Both the position numbers and the translations under genes were made by a program. The notes under the pieces are model-generated. The model was not told the origin of the DNA and did not search any database. It worked only from the letters and a program-made list of their open reading frames with translations. Below, piece by piece: positions 1 to 8,677 of a DNA stretch of 64,000 nt (positions within the stretch are counted from its first letter, which is position 1; each line of letters begins with the position of its first letter). Source of the DNA: JBEIHX01 sp040381075 (GTDB taxonomy: Bacteria > Pseudomonadota > Alphaproteobacteria > Caulobacterales > Aquidulcibacteraceae); the NCBI GenBank assembly GCA_040381075.1, contig JBEIHX010000015.1:1-64000 (forward strand). The letters run 5' to 3'.

Positions 1-605
1 AGCACGCGTGCGATCTTCTTTTCAGTGAGCCTGGCCGTAGCCTGCGGTGTGGGGGCGAGCGCAAAAAGATCGAGAAACCAATCAGCTCCGACATCGTCGG
101 TCAGCTCCAGCGCTTGCGGAAAGTAACGCCACAGCTGTTGGCGAATGCGGTTGGAAAGCCGTGTGCGCTCGTCCTTGAGCTCCTCGGCCATCCGCGACAA
201 CTCGCGCAAAGCGATGATGTCTGGTCCCAAGAGCTCTAACCGGCGAAAGCAGTGCCGGTCAGTCTTGAGCGAAGATGCCAGCACCATCGCGTCGCGTCGG
301 TCATCCTTTGCGCCGGCCGGTGAGAGACGGTCGCGGAAGCGATCCAGCTGCTTGGGATTGATCGCAAAGACCTGAACCCCGCGGTCCATGAGGGCTTCAA
401 CGACGGGGCCATGCGGCGTCTCGATCGCGACCGCGATCTCGCCCGCGCTTGCCCTCAGGCTGATGAGCCAGCCCACCATAGCCCCGATGCCATCGGCGCT
501 GTGCGCGAACGTTCGCTGCTCCGGCTTGCCTGAGCCTATGACGCACACCTGATGCTCTGTGCTTGCCCAATCCACCCCGACAAACACTGTCGGTTCAATC
601 TCCAT
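1..605 (-). CDS. IS110-family transposase, N-terminal part (runs off left edge)
   Basis: Reading the minus strand from the ATG at 603-605 gives 201 residues without a stop. This is the DEDD (RuvC-like) catalytic half of an IS110-family transposase. Visible acidic residues are D12 in VGVDWAS, E62 in AIETPHG, and D101/D102/D105 in KDDRRDA, with the family-typical INPKQLDRFRDR stretch just before the last group. The C-terminal transposase_20 half, with its Ser motif, would lie left of base 1. IS110 elements usually lack terminal inverted repeats, and none is visible. Whether the element is intact cannot be judged. The start is the first ATG that keeps the domain complete. Confidence 0.88.
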   Translation of the reverse strand, partial: MEIEPTVFVGVDWASTEHQVCVIGSGKPEQRTFAHSADGIGAMVGWLISLRASAGEIAVAIETPHGPVVEALMDRGVQVFAINPKQLDRFRDRLSPAGAKDDRRDAMVLASSLKTDRHCFRRLELLGPDIIALRELSRMAEELKDERTRLSNRIRQQLWRYFPQALELTDDVGADWFLDLFALAPTPQATARLTEKKIARV

Positions 606-983
606 AAGCGCCTCCTCTCCATCGATCGGGCCGCTGCGGTGCTTCGTCTTTCCCTGTACTGGCGCTCAGGTGACCCGGCGCAACTCCCCACTGGACGTGC
701 AACGCAGCCGACCGATCGAGGCGCATGTCCCCCCCAGGCGCTCAAAGGCGCAGGGGGCGAAGGGCTGCTCTCGATCGGCCGGCCCGAGGCGGATAGGATG
801 ACCTAAACCGCACGTGAGAGGTACAGGGCGGCGCCGGGAGGGGCGGCGCAAGGGGGGGCGGCGATTGGCGGGCGCGCTGAGATTGGCCGCGTCCGCACGC
901 GCCCCTATCTCTGTATCAGGCCCGATCATGCCGGCCTCCACGCCAGCCGCTCCATGCGGCCCTTTGCCTGAGGGAGTTGTTCC
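606..983. other. Intergenic region beside IS110 end
   Basis: This 378-base stretch lies between the IS110 transposase start and the first YceI gene. It should contain the transposase promoter and the end of the IS element, but I see no inverted repeat, direct repeat or convincing gene. Open frames here have no recognisable motif. A GAGGGAG ribosome-binding site for the YceI gene lies at its right end (about 969-975). Confidence 0.5.
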
Positions 984-1634
984 ATGCGCAGTCTCATCTT
1001 CGCCGCCGCCGTGGCGCTTGTCGCCGCGACCCCGGCGCTGGCCCATAACCACCAGGGTGCGGCCCCCGCCACTGCCTATGCGGCGGTGACGGATGCGCCG
1101 GCGGGCGTCTACGGGCTCGATCCGACGCATGCCAGCGTCACCTGGCGGGTAATGCATCTGGGCATGTCCCGGTATACGGCTCGCTTTGCAAAACTCGACT
1201 CGACCCTGGAGATCGACCCTGCGAAGCCCGAGACCGCCCGCCTGACGGTCAGCATCGACCCGACGTCCGTGCGGACGGATTATCCCAACGCAGCCGTCAA
1301 GGATTTCGACAAGGCGTTGGCCAGTGAAGAGCGCTGGTTTAACGCTGGCAGGTTCCCGGCGATCACCTTTGTCTCAACAAAGGTCGAGCGGACCGGCGAG
1401 CGCACCGCGAAAGTGACGGGCGACCTGACCTTTCTGGGGGTCACGAAGGCCGCCACGCTTGACGTCGTCTTCAATGGCGGGATGGCGAGCCATCCTTTCG
1501 CGAAGGTCGGCGCCCTGGGCTTTTCGGCGACCGGCAGGATCAAGCGCTCGGACTTCGGCATGACCGCGCTTCTGGGCGGGATTGGCGATGAAGTCGATCT
1601 GCAGATCGAAGTAGAGTACATTCAGAAAAAGTGA
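984..1634 (+). CDS. YceI-family periplasmic protein (first copy)
   Basis: A 216-residue exported protein. Residues 1-20 form a signal peptide ending in PALA. The rest is a YceI lipocalin-like barrel: YGLDPTHASVTWRVMH near the start, then FDKALASEERWFNAGRFP and VTGDLTFLGVTKAATLDV. YceI proteins bind long polyisoprenoid or amphiphilic molecules such as ubiquinone-like lipids in the periplasm. A GAGGGAG ribosome-binding site precedes the ATG. The stop is followed 65 bases later by cytochrome b561 and a second YceI gene, so the three probably form one operon for handling or reducing a periplasmic quinone or isoprenoid. The exact ligand is unknown. Confidence 0.92.
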   Translation: MRSLIFAAAVALVAATPALAHNHQGAAPATAYAAVTDAPAGVYGLDPTHASVTWRVMHLGMSRYTARFAKLDSTLEIDPAKPETARLTVSIDPTSVRTDYPNAAVKDFDKALASEERWFNAGRFPAITFVSTKVERTGERTAKVTGDLTFLGVTKAATLDVVFNGGMASHPFAKVGALGFSATGRIKRSDFGMTALLGGIGDEVDLQIEVEYIQKK

Positions 1635-1699
1635 TGAGGGCCTTTCCTGGTGCGGCGGCGCGCCGCCGCACCAGGTCCTCTGTTGCAAGGGATCTGCTG

Positions 1700-2278
1700 A
1701 TGTCGACCGCGTCGCCCCGTTACACCACTGTCGCCGTCATTCTGCACTGGCTCATCGCCGTCATGCTGGCGGGGCAGATCTTCGGTGGCTGGCTTGCGGC
1801 AGATGAGAGCACGCCGCGCGCACAGGCGTTCCAGCTGTTTCAGCTGCACAAGTCGTTCGGTCTGACCATTCTGGCCTTGAGCATCGCCCGTCTGGTCTGG
1901 CGTCTGGGCCATAAGGCTCCGCCAATGCCGGAGACCATGGCCGGCTGGGAACGGGCGGCGGCGCGCAGCGTTCACGTTCTCTTTTACATCCTGATCATCG
2001 CCATGCCATTGTCCGGCTGGGCGCTGATCTCCAGCGCGCCCTACACCGTGACCACCATGTATTTCGGTCTGTTCGAGGTGCCGGTCCTGCCTGTGTTCTC
2101 AGGGGCCCTGCGGGGCAAGGACATGCACGAGCTTCTGGAATCGACCCATTCCGCGTTGGTCTGGATCACAATCGGTCTGTTTCTTCTCCACGTCGCGGCC
2201 GCGCTGAAACACCATTTCGTCAATCGCGACGGGGTTCTTGCCCGCATGCTTCCGTTCCTCAAGGCCTCGGCGCAATGA
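1700..2278 (+). CDS. Cytochrome b561 family protein
   Basis: 192 residues with four predicted membrane segments, the prokaryotic cytochrome b561 fold. Candidate haem-ligand histidines sit in VILHWLIAV (helix 1), QLHKSFG, VHVLFYIL and LLHVAAALKHHF (last helix). The family carries electrons between membrane quinone and periplasmic acceptors. I start at the ATG at 1700 because the product then begins just before the first helix (STASPRYTTVAVILHW). An upstream in-frame ATG at 1631 would add an Arg-rich segment unlike the family. The gene overlaps the following YceI gene by ATGA and follows another YceI gene, which suggests cytochrome and YceI act on the same lipophilic cofactor. Confidence 0.93.
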   Translation: MSTASPRYTTVAVILHWLIAVMLAGQIFGGWLAADESTPRAQAFQLFQLHKSFGLTILALSIARLVWRLGHKAPPMPETMAGWERAAARSVHVLFYILIIAMPLSGWALISSAPYTVTTMYFGLFEVPVLPVFSGALRGKDMHELLESTHSALVWITIGLFLLHVAAALKHHFVNRDGVLARMLPFLKASAQ

Positions 2279-2889
2279 TCCGCTCCCGGCTTGTCAGCGC
2301 CGTCGTGGGGCTCGCCTGCGTGACGGCGCCTGTTGCCGGGCCCGCGGCTCTGGCGCAAGCAGCGACACCGGCGCCCGGCGCGTCGACTGCGCCGGCCTGG
2401 GTGGTGGATGCGCCGGCAAGCCGGATCGCCTTCACCACAACCTGGGCAGGCCAAAAGGTTGTCGGCCAATTCTCGGCCTGGAGCGCGGACATCCGCTTCG
2501 ATCCAGCAAATCTCGCCCGATCGCGCGCCGTCGTCACGATCACGACGGCGTCTGCGCGCACCGGCCAGAAGGATCCCGACGCCAACCTCCAGGACAAGGA
2601 CTGGTTCAACCCGAAGTCATTCCCTGCAGCCCGCTTCGAGACTGTCGCGATCCGTTCTCTGGGAGGGGGCCGCTTTGAAGCGGATTCACGGGTGACGATC
2701 CGCGGGGTCACGGCGCCTGCGGTGCTTGCCTTCACGCTCACGATCAAAGGCGCGAGCGCACAGATGGCCGGAACAGCAACCCTTGACCGCCTCGCCTTCG
2801 GGCTCGGCTCGGAGTCGGACCCAAAGGCAGAATGGGTCGACAGGCAGGTGCGCGTGGACGTGACCTTGAAGGCGACGCGCAAGCCGTAG
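2275..2889 (+). CDS. YceI-family periplasmic protein (second copy)
   Basis: 204 residues. A signal peptide (about 1-28, ending PAALAQA) is followed by a YceI barrel: WVVDAPASRIAFTTTW, FDPANLARSRAVVTI, DKDWFNPKSFPAARFE and IRGVTAPAVLAFTLTI. Its ATG overlaps the stop of the cytochrome b561 gene (ATGA), implying coupled translation. It is clearly diverged from the first YceI copy at 984-1634, so it is an old paralogue with perhaps a different ligand or partner rather than a recent duplication. It probably acts in the periplasm with the b561. Confidence 0.92.
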   Translation: MIRSRLVSAVVGLACVTAPVAGPAALAQAATPAPGASTAPAWVVDAPASRIAFTTTWAGQKVVGQFSAWSADIRFDPANLARSRAVVTITTASARTGQKDPDANLQDKDWFNPKSFPAARFETVAIRSLGGGRFEADSRVTIRGVTAPAVLAFTLTIKGASAQMAGTATLDRLAFGLGSESDPKAEWVDRQVRVDVTLKATRKP

Positions 2890-3084
2890 CATTCCGTCGC
2901 ATGCCGCACCTGCACCGGGCGATCGCTGTTGCGCCGGGGTTTCGCGCTGCACCCGGAGTTCGCTGCGGGCCAGGACGCGTTTGCATGAGGGTCGGGCGCC
3001 GGGCGGCTTCGGTGGCGTCAGGATTGTGCGGGGAGGCTTCATCAGCGGTTGCAATCGGGGCGGCAAACGCCATACCTCATCGCG

Positions 3085-4053
3085 ATGGCGCACACAGCTC
3101 TTCCCGCCGATGCTCCTGACGCGATCCCGCGCGCTGCGCGCGTGCTGCGGAGCGGAGGACTGGTGGGACTGCCAACGGAAACAGTCTACGGCCTGGGAGC
3201 GGACGCAACCAACGCCGCCGCAGTGGCGCGCATTTTCGCCGCCAAGGGCCGCCCTCAGTTCAATCCGTTGATCGCCCATCTGGCTGACATGGCGTCGCTG
3301 CGCCGCGAGGGCATGCTGGACGCGCGCGCTGAGGCGCTTGCCGAGGCATTCTGGCCCGGGCCGATGACGCTGGTTGTGCCGCGGGGATGCGCGCCGACTG
3401 TCTGCGATCTGGCGTGCGCTGGCCTGTCCACCATTGCACTTCGGCGACCTGCGCATCCTGTCATGGAGGCGGTGATACGCGATCTTGACCGGCCCATCGC
3501 TGCGCCCTCAGCCAACCCTTCAGGTCGTCTCAGCCCAACGCGGGCGCTCGACGTGGTGGTCGATCTTGGCGACAAGGCAGACATCATTCTGGACGCAGGA
3601 CCTGCACGCCATGGCGTGGAATCAACGATCTTGTCGGTGATTCCGGATAAACCGATCAGACTGCTGCGACCCGGCGCGCTCACAGTGGAAGACATCGAAG
3701 CCGTGGCGGGGCCGATCGCAGCGCGCCTGTCCTCAGGAGACACAGCGGACGCGGCCATGATCTCACCCGGCCAGCTCGCCTCGCATTACGTGCCGCGCGC
3801 CCGCCTGCGCCTTGATGCTGAAACGCCCCAAGCCGAGGAAAGCTTTCTGGGTTTCGGGCCGGTGGCGCATCCTGGCGGACTTAATCTCTCCGCGGCCGGA
3901 GACCTGCGGGAAGCAGCGGCCAACCTCTTCGCGATGCTGCGTGCGCTCGATGCAGCCGGAACAGCTGTAATCGCCGTGGCGCCGATACCCTCAGGCGGTC
4001 TTGGCGCCGCGATCCGGGATCGACTTGCGCGCGCCGCAGCCCCACGCGATTGA
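3085..4053 (+). CDS. tsaC: L-threonylcarbamoyladenylate synthase (Sua5/YrdC type)
   Basis: 322 residues. It makes threonylcarbamoyl-AMP from threonine, bicarbonate and ATP, the first step of t6A37 tRNA modification. The YrdC domain (about 1-205) has GLPTETVYGLGADA, KGRPQFNPLIAH, PGPMTLVVPR, APSANPSGRLSPT and ESTILSV. A Sua5-type C-terminal domain follows (SPGQLASHYVPRARLRL), so this is the long form rather than the short E. coli TsaC. I chose the ATG at 3085 (AHTALPADAP) over one at 3049 because it fits the family N-terminus. It is followed 6 bases later by the PaiB-like gene, probably in one transcript. Confidence 0.95.
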   Translation: MAHTALPADAPDAIPRAARVLRSGGLVGLPTETVYGLGADATNAAAVARIFAAKGRPQFNPLIAHLADMASLRREGMLDARAEALAEAFWPGPMTLVVPRGCAPTVCDLACAGLSTIALRRPAHPVMEAVIRDLDRPIAAPSANPSGRLSPTRALDVVVDLGDKADIILDAGPARHGVESTILSVIPDKPIRLLRPGALTVEDIEAVAGPIAARLSSGDTADAAMISPGQLASHYVPRARLRLDAETPQAEESFLGFGPVAHPGGLNLSAAGDLREAAANLFAMLRALDAAGTAVIAVAPIPSGGLGAAIRDRLARAAAPRD

Positions 4054-4059
4054 AATCCC

Positions 4060-4677
4060 ATGCACCCGAATCCTCTGTTCCATGACCAGTCCCATGCCGG
4101 CCTCATTGCTCGGCTGCGCGCGCAGCCTGTCGCCGCGATCCTCGCGAATGGACCGGACCTGCCGCTGATCGCGCACGCTCCGGTCGTCATCGACGATGCT
4201 GGCGCGCGGGTCGAATTCCACCTTTCACGCGGCAACGCGCTCGCCGCCGCCCGCCCTGCCCGCGCGCGGCTTGTCGCCATGGCCGCCCATGGGTATGTCA
4301 GTCCCGACTGGTATGGCGTGCCGGACCAGGTGCCGACGACCAACTATCTGAGTGTCGAGATCGACGGCGCGCTTGAGGTGATGACTGCGGCTGAAACGGC
4401 TGCACAGGTTGACGCGATCGCCGCCCTGTTTGAGGCGCGTCTGGCGCCAAAGCGTGCATGGACCAGCGCCAAGATGAGCGAAGCCGCGCTGGCGCGCCTG
4501 CTTGGCGGGATCGTGGGGTTCCGACTGCACGTCGATCGGATCGCCGGAACGACCAAACTAGGCCAGAACAAGACCCCTGCGGCGCGGGCCGGCGTGATTG
4601 CGGCGCTGGAGGTGCGGGACGACGGCGCGCGCACCATCGCCGCCGCCATGCGCGCCCTCGACCGCAGCGCGCCGTAA
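4060..4677 (+). CDS. FMN-binding PaiB-like protein
   Basis: 205 residues of the FMN-binding split-barrel family called negative transcriptional regulator or PaiB. Characteristic pieces are HPNPLFHDQSHAGLIA at the start, LPLIAHAPVVID, AMAAHGYVSPDWYG, QVPTTNYLSVEIDG and IVGFRLHVDRIAGTTKLGQNK. Bacillus PaiB is linked to repression of protease and sporulation genes, but most homologues have no proven DNA-binding role and may be flavin or haem enzymes. The ATG is 6 bases after the tsaC stop, so the genes are cotranscribed. There is no sequence reason to assign a regulatory target. Confidence 0.88.
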   Translation: MHPNPLFHDQSHAGLIARLRAQPVAAILANGPDLPLIAHAPVVIDDAGARVEFHLSRGNALAAARPARARLVAMAAHGYVSPDWYGVPDQVPTTNYLSVEIDGALEVMTAAETAAQVDAIAALFEARLAPKRAWTSAKMSEAALARLLGGIVGFRLHVDRIAGTTKLGQNKTPAARAGVIAALEVRDDGARTIAAAMRALDRSAP

Positions 4678-4711
4678 GGCGCCAAACCACGAGCGCCTCC
4701 GCCGCCCCGGA

Positions 4712-5017
4712 CTAGTGGGTCCACGGCGTGCGCCGGCCGGGCGCGAAATTGTCGCCATAGGCCTTGATGACGCGCTTTGGCTCCCGGGGCTCAAGGACCT
4801 GATGCGGGATGCCATGCCGGACGGCGTAAGCGATGGCTTCGTCACGGCTCTCAAAGGACAGGCGCACCTGCCCGTTCATGTCGGTCGAGCTGGTCCAGCC
4901 CATCAGCGGATCGATCGTGCGCGCCGCCGCGGGCGCGAACTCAAGCACCCAGTCCCTCATCTTGGCCCTGCCGGATTGCATGGCGGTCTTGGCCGGACGG
5001 TAGATCTTCGCGAACAT
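4712..5017 (-). CDS. NADH dehydrogenase accessory subunit, NDUFS4-like
   Basis: 101 residues of the ETC complex I conserved-region family, homologous to the mitochondrial 18-kDa subunit NDUFS4. Recognisable parts are AKIYRPAKTAMQSGRA at the N-terminus, WVLEFAPAAARTIDPLMGW, SFESRDEAIAYAVRHGI and VIKAYGDNFAPGRRTPW at the C-terminus. It is an accessory subunit on the peripheral arm of complex I and is nearly restricted to alphaproteobacteria and mitochondria, so it is a useful taxonomic marker. It stands alone, convergent with the PaiB-like gene and divergent from the DUF885 gene. No nuo genes are nearby, as is usual for this gene. Confidence 0.93.
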   Translation of the reverse strand: MFAKIYRPAKTAMQSGRAKMRDWVLEFAPAAARTIDPLMGWTSSTDMNGQVRLSFESRDEAIAYAVRHGIPHQVLEPREPKRVIKAYGDNFAPGRRTPWTH

Positions 5018-5401
5018 GGGGTCCTCTCTGGGCGGGACGGACCCGCCGGGTTTTCGTCAGCGGGAGCGCCCTGCCCCGCGGGCTGCGTCCGGCGCCAGAT
5101 TCGGCGTCCCGCCCTCCTGCGCACTATGGCGGCTGCGGGCGGCCTCTTTCAAGACCGGGGACCTGCCCATGGTCCCGGCAGGCCTGCGCCCCGGCCAGGG
5201 CCGACCGGGTTTCGGGTCCCGGATTATGGTTCCGGATTTTTCCCCGATCAGCCGTCGCCGCCCCGCCCCAGCCAGAGCCGCCCCTGCGGCGCCCGGGCGC
5301 AGGGCCTCTGGCGGGGATTGTCGGCGCCGGCGTGCGCGCTACACCGCCCGGGAGCGGCCGGGGCGACGGGGCCGCCGCGAACCCGTCCTGGAGATCAACT
5401 G
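5018..5401. other. Divergent intergenic region, no gene seen
   Basis: This 384-base GC-rich stretch lies between the divergently transcribed NDUFS4-like gene and the DUF885 gene. Promoters for both should lie here, but I see no clear -35/-10 pair, palindrome or RNA gene. An open frame on the plus strand is Arg/Pro/Gly-rich with no recognisable motif, and I treat it as chance. A GGAG ribosome-binding site for the DUF885 gene ends the region. Confidence 0.45.
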
Positions 5402-7240
5402 ATGACCGTCACCCGTCGCCATCTCCTGACCGGCGTCGCCGCCTTTGGCGCGCTCTCGCCCTTCATGGCCCATGCCGCACCCGTGGCGGACCGCAGCTTT
5501 GCCGCGCTGCTGGAAAGTTTTGCCCAGGAAATCCTGCGCAGCGCGCCTGAGGCCGCGACCAGCCTTGGCCTCGACACTGGGGCCCGCGCGGGCCTGAAGG
5601 CGCGTCTGTCGGACGCCTCCCTCGCGGCAGTGGACGCCGACCGGCGGGCGGGCCGCGCCCGGCTGCGTCGGCTTCAAGCGATCCCGCGCGCGCGGCTGAA
5701 TGACGCCGACCGCGTGCGCTACGACACCCTGCGCTACGCGCTGGACCTCGGCCGCGCGGGCGAGGCCTTCGATTATGGCAATCGGGGTTACGCCGCCGCC
5801 GCGGGCGGCGGCGCGACGCCCTACGTGGTGTCCCAGCAGAATGGCGCCTATGCGGGCATTCCCGAGTTTCTCAACGCGCAGCATCAGATCACCACGCACA
5901 CCGACTGCGACGCGTATCTGTCGCGCCTGGACGCCTATGCCCGCGTGCTCGATCAGGAGACCGCACGCATCGCGCACGACGCCGCGCGCGGCGGGCTTCC
6001 GCCGGATTTCATTCTCGACAACGCCCTTGCCCAGATCACCCGGACGCTGGCGCAGCCGGCTGCCGGACAGACGCTTGTCACGTCGCTCGCCAGCCGTGCA
6101 GCAGGCAGGGGGATTGCAGGCGACTGGGCGGGCCGCGCGACGCGCCTCGTGGAGGGGCGCATTGCGCCCGCGCTGGCCCGCCAGCATACCGTGCTGTCCG
6201 CATGGCGGGCGCGCGCCACGCCGGATGCCGGCGTCTGGAAGCTGCCGCAGGGCGAGGCCTATTACGCCTGGCTTCTGAAGATCGGCACAACGACGACGAA
6301 ATCCGCCGACGAGATCAATCAGATGGGTCTGGAGCAGGGGCGCGCGATCGATGCGCAGATGGATGAAATCCTGAGAGGCCAGGGCCTGACCCACGGGTCG
6401 GTGGGCGAACGCACCAGCGCCCTGACGAAGGATCCCCGCTACCTCTTTCCCAACACGGATGAGGGCCGCGCCCAGGCGCTTGCCTATGTGAACGGTCGCA
6501 TCGCCGCCCTGCGCGCGATCATGCCCCGAATCTCGCGACTTGGCCTGAAGGCTGCCGTCGAGGCGCGTCGCGTGCCGCCGGACATCCAGGACGGCGCCGC
6601 GCTCGGCTACATGAACTTCGCCGCGCTCGACGGATCGCGTCCAGCCATCTACTACATCAACCTGAAGGACACAGGCCTGTGGCCGATGTGGACGATCGCA
6701 TCACTGTCCGCCCACGAAGCGATTCCGGGTCACGCCTGGCAGGGCGCTTATCTCGCAGAGAACGCCGCCGATGTACCCCTCATATCCTCGCTGATGGGGT
6801 TCAACGCCTTCGTGGAGGGCTGGGCGCTCTATGCCGAGCAGCTGGCGGATGAGATGGGTCTCTATGCAGACGATCCGATGAGCCGGCTTGGTTATCTGCA
6901 GGCGCAGCGGTTCCGCGCGGCGCGTCTCGTGGTTGATACCGGACTGCACGCAAAAAAGTGGACCCGCGACGCGGCGATCCGCTCCCTGGTGGAGCAGACA
7001 GGCCGCGCCGAGGCGGCGGCGCGCAGCGAGATCGACCGCTACTGCGCATCCCCGGGCCAGGCCTGCGGCTACAAGGTAGGCCACGCCGAGATCCTGCGCC
7101 TGCGCGAGAGGGCCATGGGCGCCCTGGGGGTCAAATTCGACCTGCGCGACTTCAATGACGCGATCGTCTCCACCTGTGGCGTGCCGCTCGCGGTCCTCGA
7201 GACCGCGATCGACATCCATGTGAAGGCGCGGGCGGCCTAG
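5402..7240 (+). CDS. DUF885 zincin-like peptidase, Tat-exported
   Basis: 612 residues. The N-terminus has a twin-arginine signal (TRRHLLTG, a hydrophobic stretch, then PFMAHA), so export of a folded protein is likely. The body is a DUF885 domain, an all-helical fold related to zinc oligopeptidases. The HEAIPGH metal motif spans about residues 438-444, and a downstream glutamate lies in FVEGWALYAEQL near residue 472, giving the zincin HExxxGH...E pattern. Other family blocks are LGYMNFAALDGSRPAIYYINL and GQACGYKVGH. The ATG at 5402, with GGAG upstream, starts exactly at the Tat signal. The in-frame opening that continues upstream is not homologous. Substrate unknown; peptide or ester hydrolysis is the family expectation. 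Confidence 0.9.
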   Translation: MTVTRRHLLTGVAAFGALSPFMAHAAPVADRSFAALLESFAQEILRSAPEAATSLGLDTGARAGLKARLSDASLAAVDADRRAGRARLRRLQAIPRARLNDADRVRYDTLRYALDLGRAGEAFDYGNRGYAAAAGGGATPYVVSQQNGAYAGIPEFLNAQHQITTHTDCDAYLSRLDAYARVLDQETARIAHDAARGGLPPDFILDNALAQITRTLAQPAAGQTLVTSLASRAAGRGIAGDWAGRATRLVEGRIAPALARQHTVLSAWRARATPDAGVWKLPQGEAYYAWLLKIGTTTTKSADEINQMGLEQGRAIDAQMDEILRGQGLTHGSVGERTSALTKDPRYLFPNTDEGRAQALAYVNGRIAALRAIMPRISRLGLKAAVEARRVPPDIQDGAALGYMNFAALDGSRPAIYYINLKDTGLWPMWTIASLSAHEAIPGHAWQGAYLAENAADVPLISSLMGFNAFVEGWALYAEQLADEMGLYADDPMSRLGYLQAQRFRAARLVVDTGLHAKKWTRDAAIRSLVEQTGRAEAAARSEIDRYCASPGQACGYKVGHAEILRLRERAMGALGVKFDLRDFNDAIVSTCGVPLAVLETAIDIHVKARAA

Positions 7241-7409
7241 CGGACGTTCTGCCGGCCTGACGGCGCGGTCAATGGCCTTGGACCCTGCAGCTGCCCCGGC
7301 TGGCGGCAGGATTCCTGAAACTGAAGACGGATCCAAAGGGCTTGCGCCATGGCCGCCCGGGCGCCGTCACGCGCCGCACGCCAGCGGCGCACCGGATCGG
7401 CGCAGCGCT

Positions 7410-8468
7410 TCAGGCGATCCAGGTCAAGGTCCTGCCGTGGGGGTCAACCTCGGCAAGCGTGATCTCCTGGCGCGCGCGCCCGTCCCACATCACGACATTG
7501 AGCCAGAACACGGAACTGGCGCGCGCCCCGCCGAGCATGGCCTCGGGCTCGAAGCGCACCCATGCCAGCTGATGATCTACATCCGCTCTCTCGCCTGCCG
7601 CCTCAATGGCGACACGGATCGCGTCGCGCACCGGTTTGGGCGGATACTGCAGGAAGACCGAGTGATAGACGACGGTCAGCCCCGCGGCGAGACCGGGGGC
7701 GAGCCGGGCGCCCACCCAATCGGCCGCGCAGGCCCGCTCAACGGTCACGCCGGACGCGACCGCGAGCCTCGCGGCGGCCTCCAGGCGGGCAAGGTGCGCC
7801 GGCTGATCGGCCCAGACATAGGCGCGCAGCCGCGCCAGCTGCGCCGGGTCCGTCAGGTCGATAGGATTTTGGTCACAGCCAGCGCGGTGCGCGATCGCGA
7901 TGGTGCGCCAGGCCGGCGCGGGGCCAGACACCTGCGTTGGGATCAGGGGCCCGCCCACGTCCGAGCGCGCCCACGGGGGGTGAAGATAGGAAAACCGGTC
8001 CCAGGCCAGATTGAGGCCGGCGCTTGCCCCCAGTTCGAGCATGTGGAAGGGCCCAGGCGCCCGTCCTGCGAGCCAAAGAAACGCCGCCGCCAGCCCCGTC
8101 GCGCGCCCGGTCTCATTGGTCTGCGGCGGGCGCGTCAGGAACGCCCGCACCCAATCGTCCTCACGCGCCAGGAAGGCCGCCGCGCGCGGCCAGACGCGCG
8201 CCATCGTCCAGTCCGCGTCAGCCCTGGGATAGGCTGCCGCGAGCGCTGCATCACGGCCGCTCTGGACGGCTGCGTGCAGCGCCCCGGCCAGACGCAGCGA
8301 CAGCCCATCCGCCTGCGGCCTGCCCGGCCAGTCGCCGAGCAACTGCGCGACCACGCCGCCGGCGCCAAGATCGTCGGCGGCGCACTCCAGAAGCGCCGCC
8401 GTGAAGGGTGAGCCAAGATCCCGACAGGCGCCGGCCTGACGGCGAAAATGATCGATGACCTGCGACAT
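7410..8468 (-). CDS. DUF2332 family protein
   Basis: 352 residues of the DUF2332 family, uncharacterised cytosolic proteins of 330-360 residues. Typical elements are FRRQAGACRDLGSPFTAALL at the start, MLELGASAGLNLAWDRFSY, DLTDPAQLARLRAYVWADQ, VVYHSVFLQYPP and the C-terminal LGGARASSVFWLNVVMWDGR with HGRTLTW. The ELGASAGLNL loop looks like a degenerate methyltransferase motif, but no function is established. I place the start at 8468 (SQVIDHFRRQAG). A longer frame upstream adds a low-complexity segment absent from the family. It converges on the DUF885 gene and diverges from the MFS gene. Confidence 0.88.
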   Translation of the reverse strand: MSQVIDHFRRQAGACRDLGSPFTAALLECAADDLGAGGVVAQLLGDWPGRPQADGLSLRLAGALHAAVQSGRDAALAAAYPRADADWTMARVWPRAAAFLAREDDWVRAFLTRPPQTNETGRATGLAAAFLWLAGRAPGPFHMLELGASAGLNLAWDRFSYLHPPWARSDVGGPLIPTQVSGPAPAWRTIAIAHRAGCDQNPIDLTDPAQLARLRAYVWADQPAHLARLEAAARLAVASGVTVERACAADWVGARLAPGLAAGLTVVYHSVFLQYPPKPVRDAIRVAIEAAGERADVDHQLAWVRFEPEAMLGGARASSVFWLNVVMWDGRARQEITLAEVDPHGRTLTWIA

Positions 8469-8677
8469 GCCGCACCTCAGCCGCCCCCGGCGGGCCGCTT
8501 CATGCTTAAGCAGGTCAAACCCCGGGTTCAAGGCGCCGGGACCACAGATGAAGGCCGCCCTGATCCCGGCGCAGGGCGGCGCTGAACCTGACAAAAATGA
8601 TAGATGCGCCAGGCTGAAACGCGCCGCTAGGCTCATTGGCCGCCGTCGTCTCGCGACGTGCGCACCCATGAGGCGCC

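Noticed and set aside
4598..5401. N-terminal extension of the DUF885 frame
   Set aside because: It crosses the NDUFS4-like gene and lacks family similarity; the Tat signal at 5402 marks the start.
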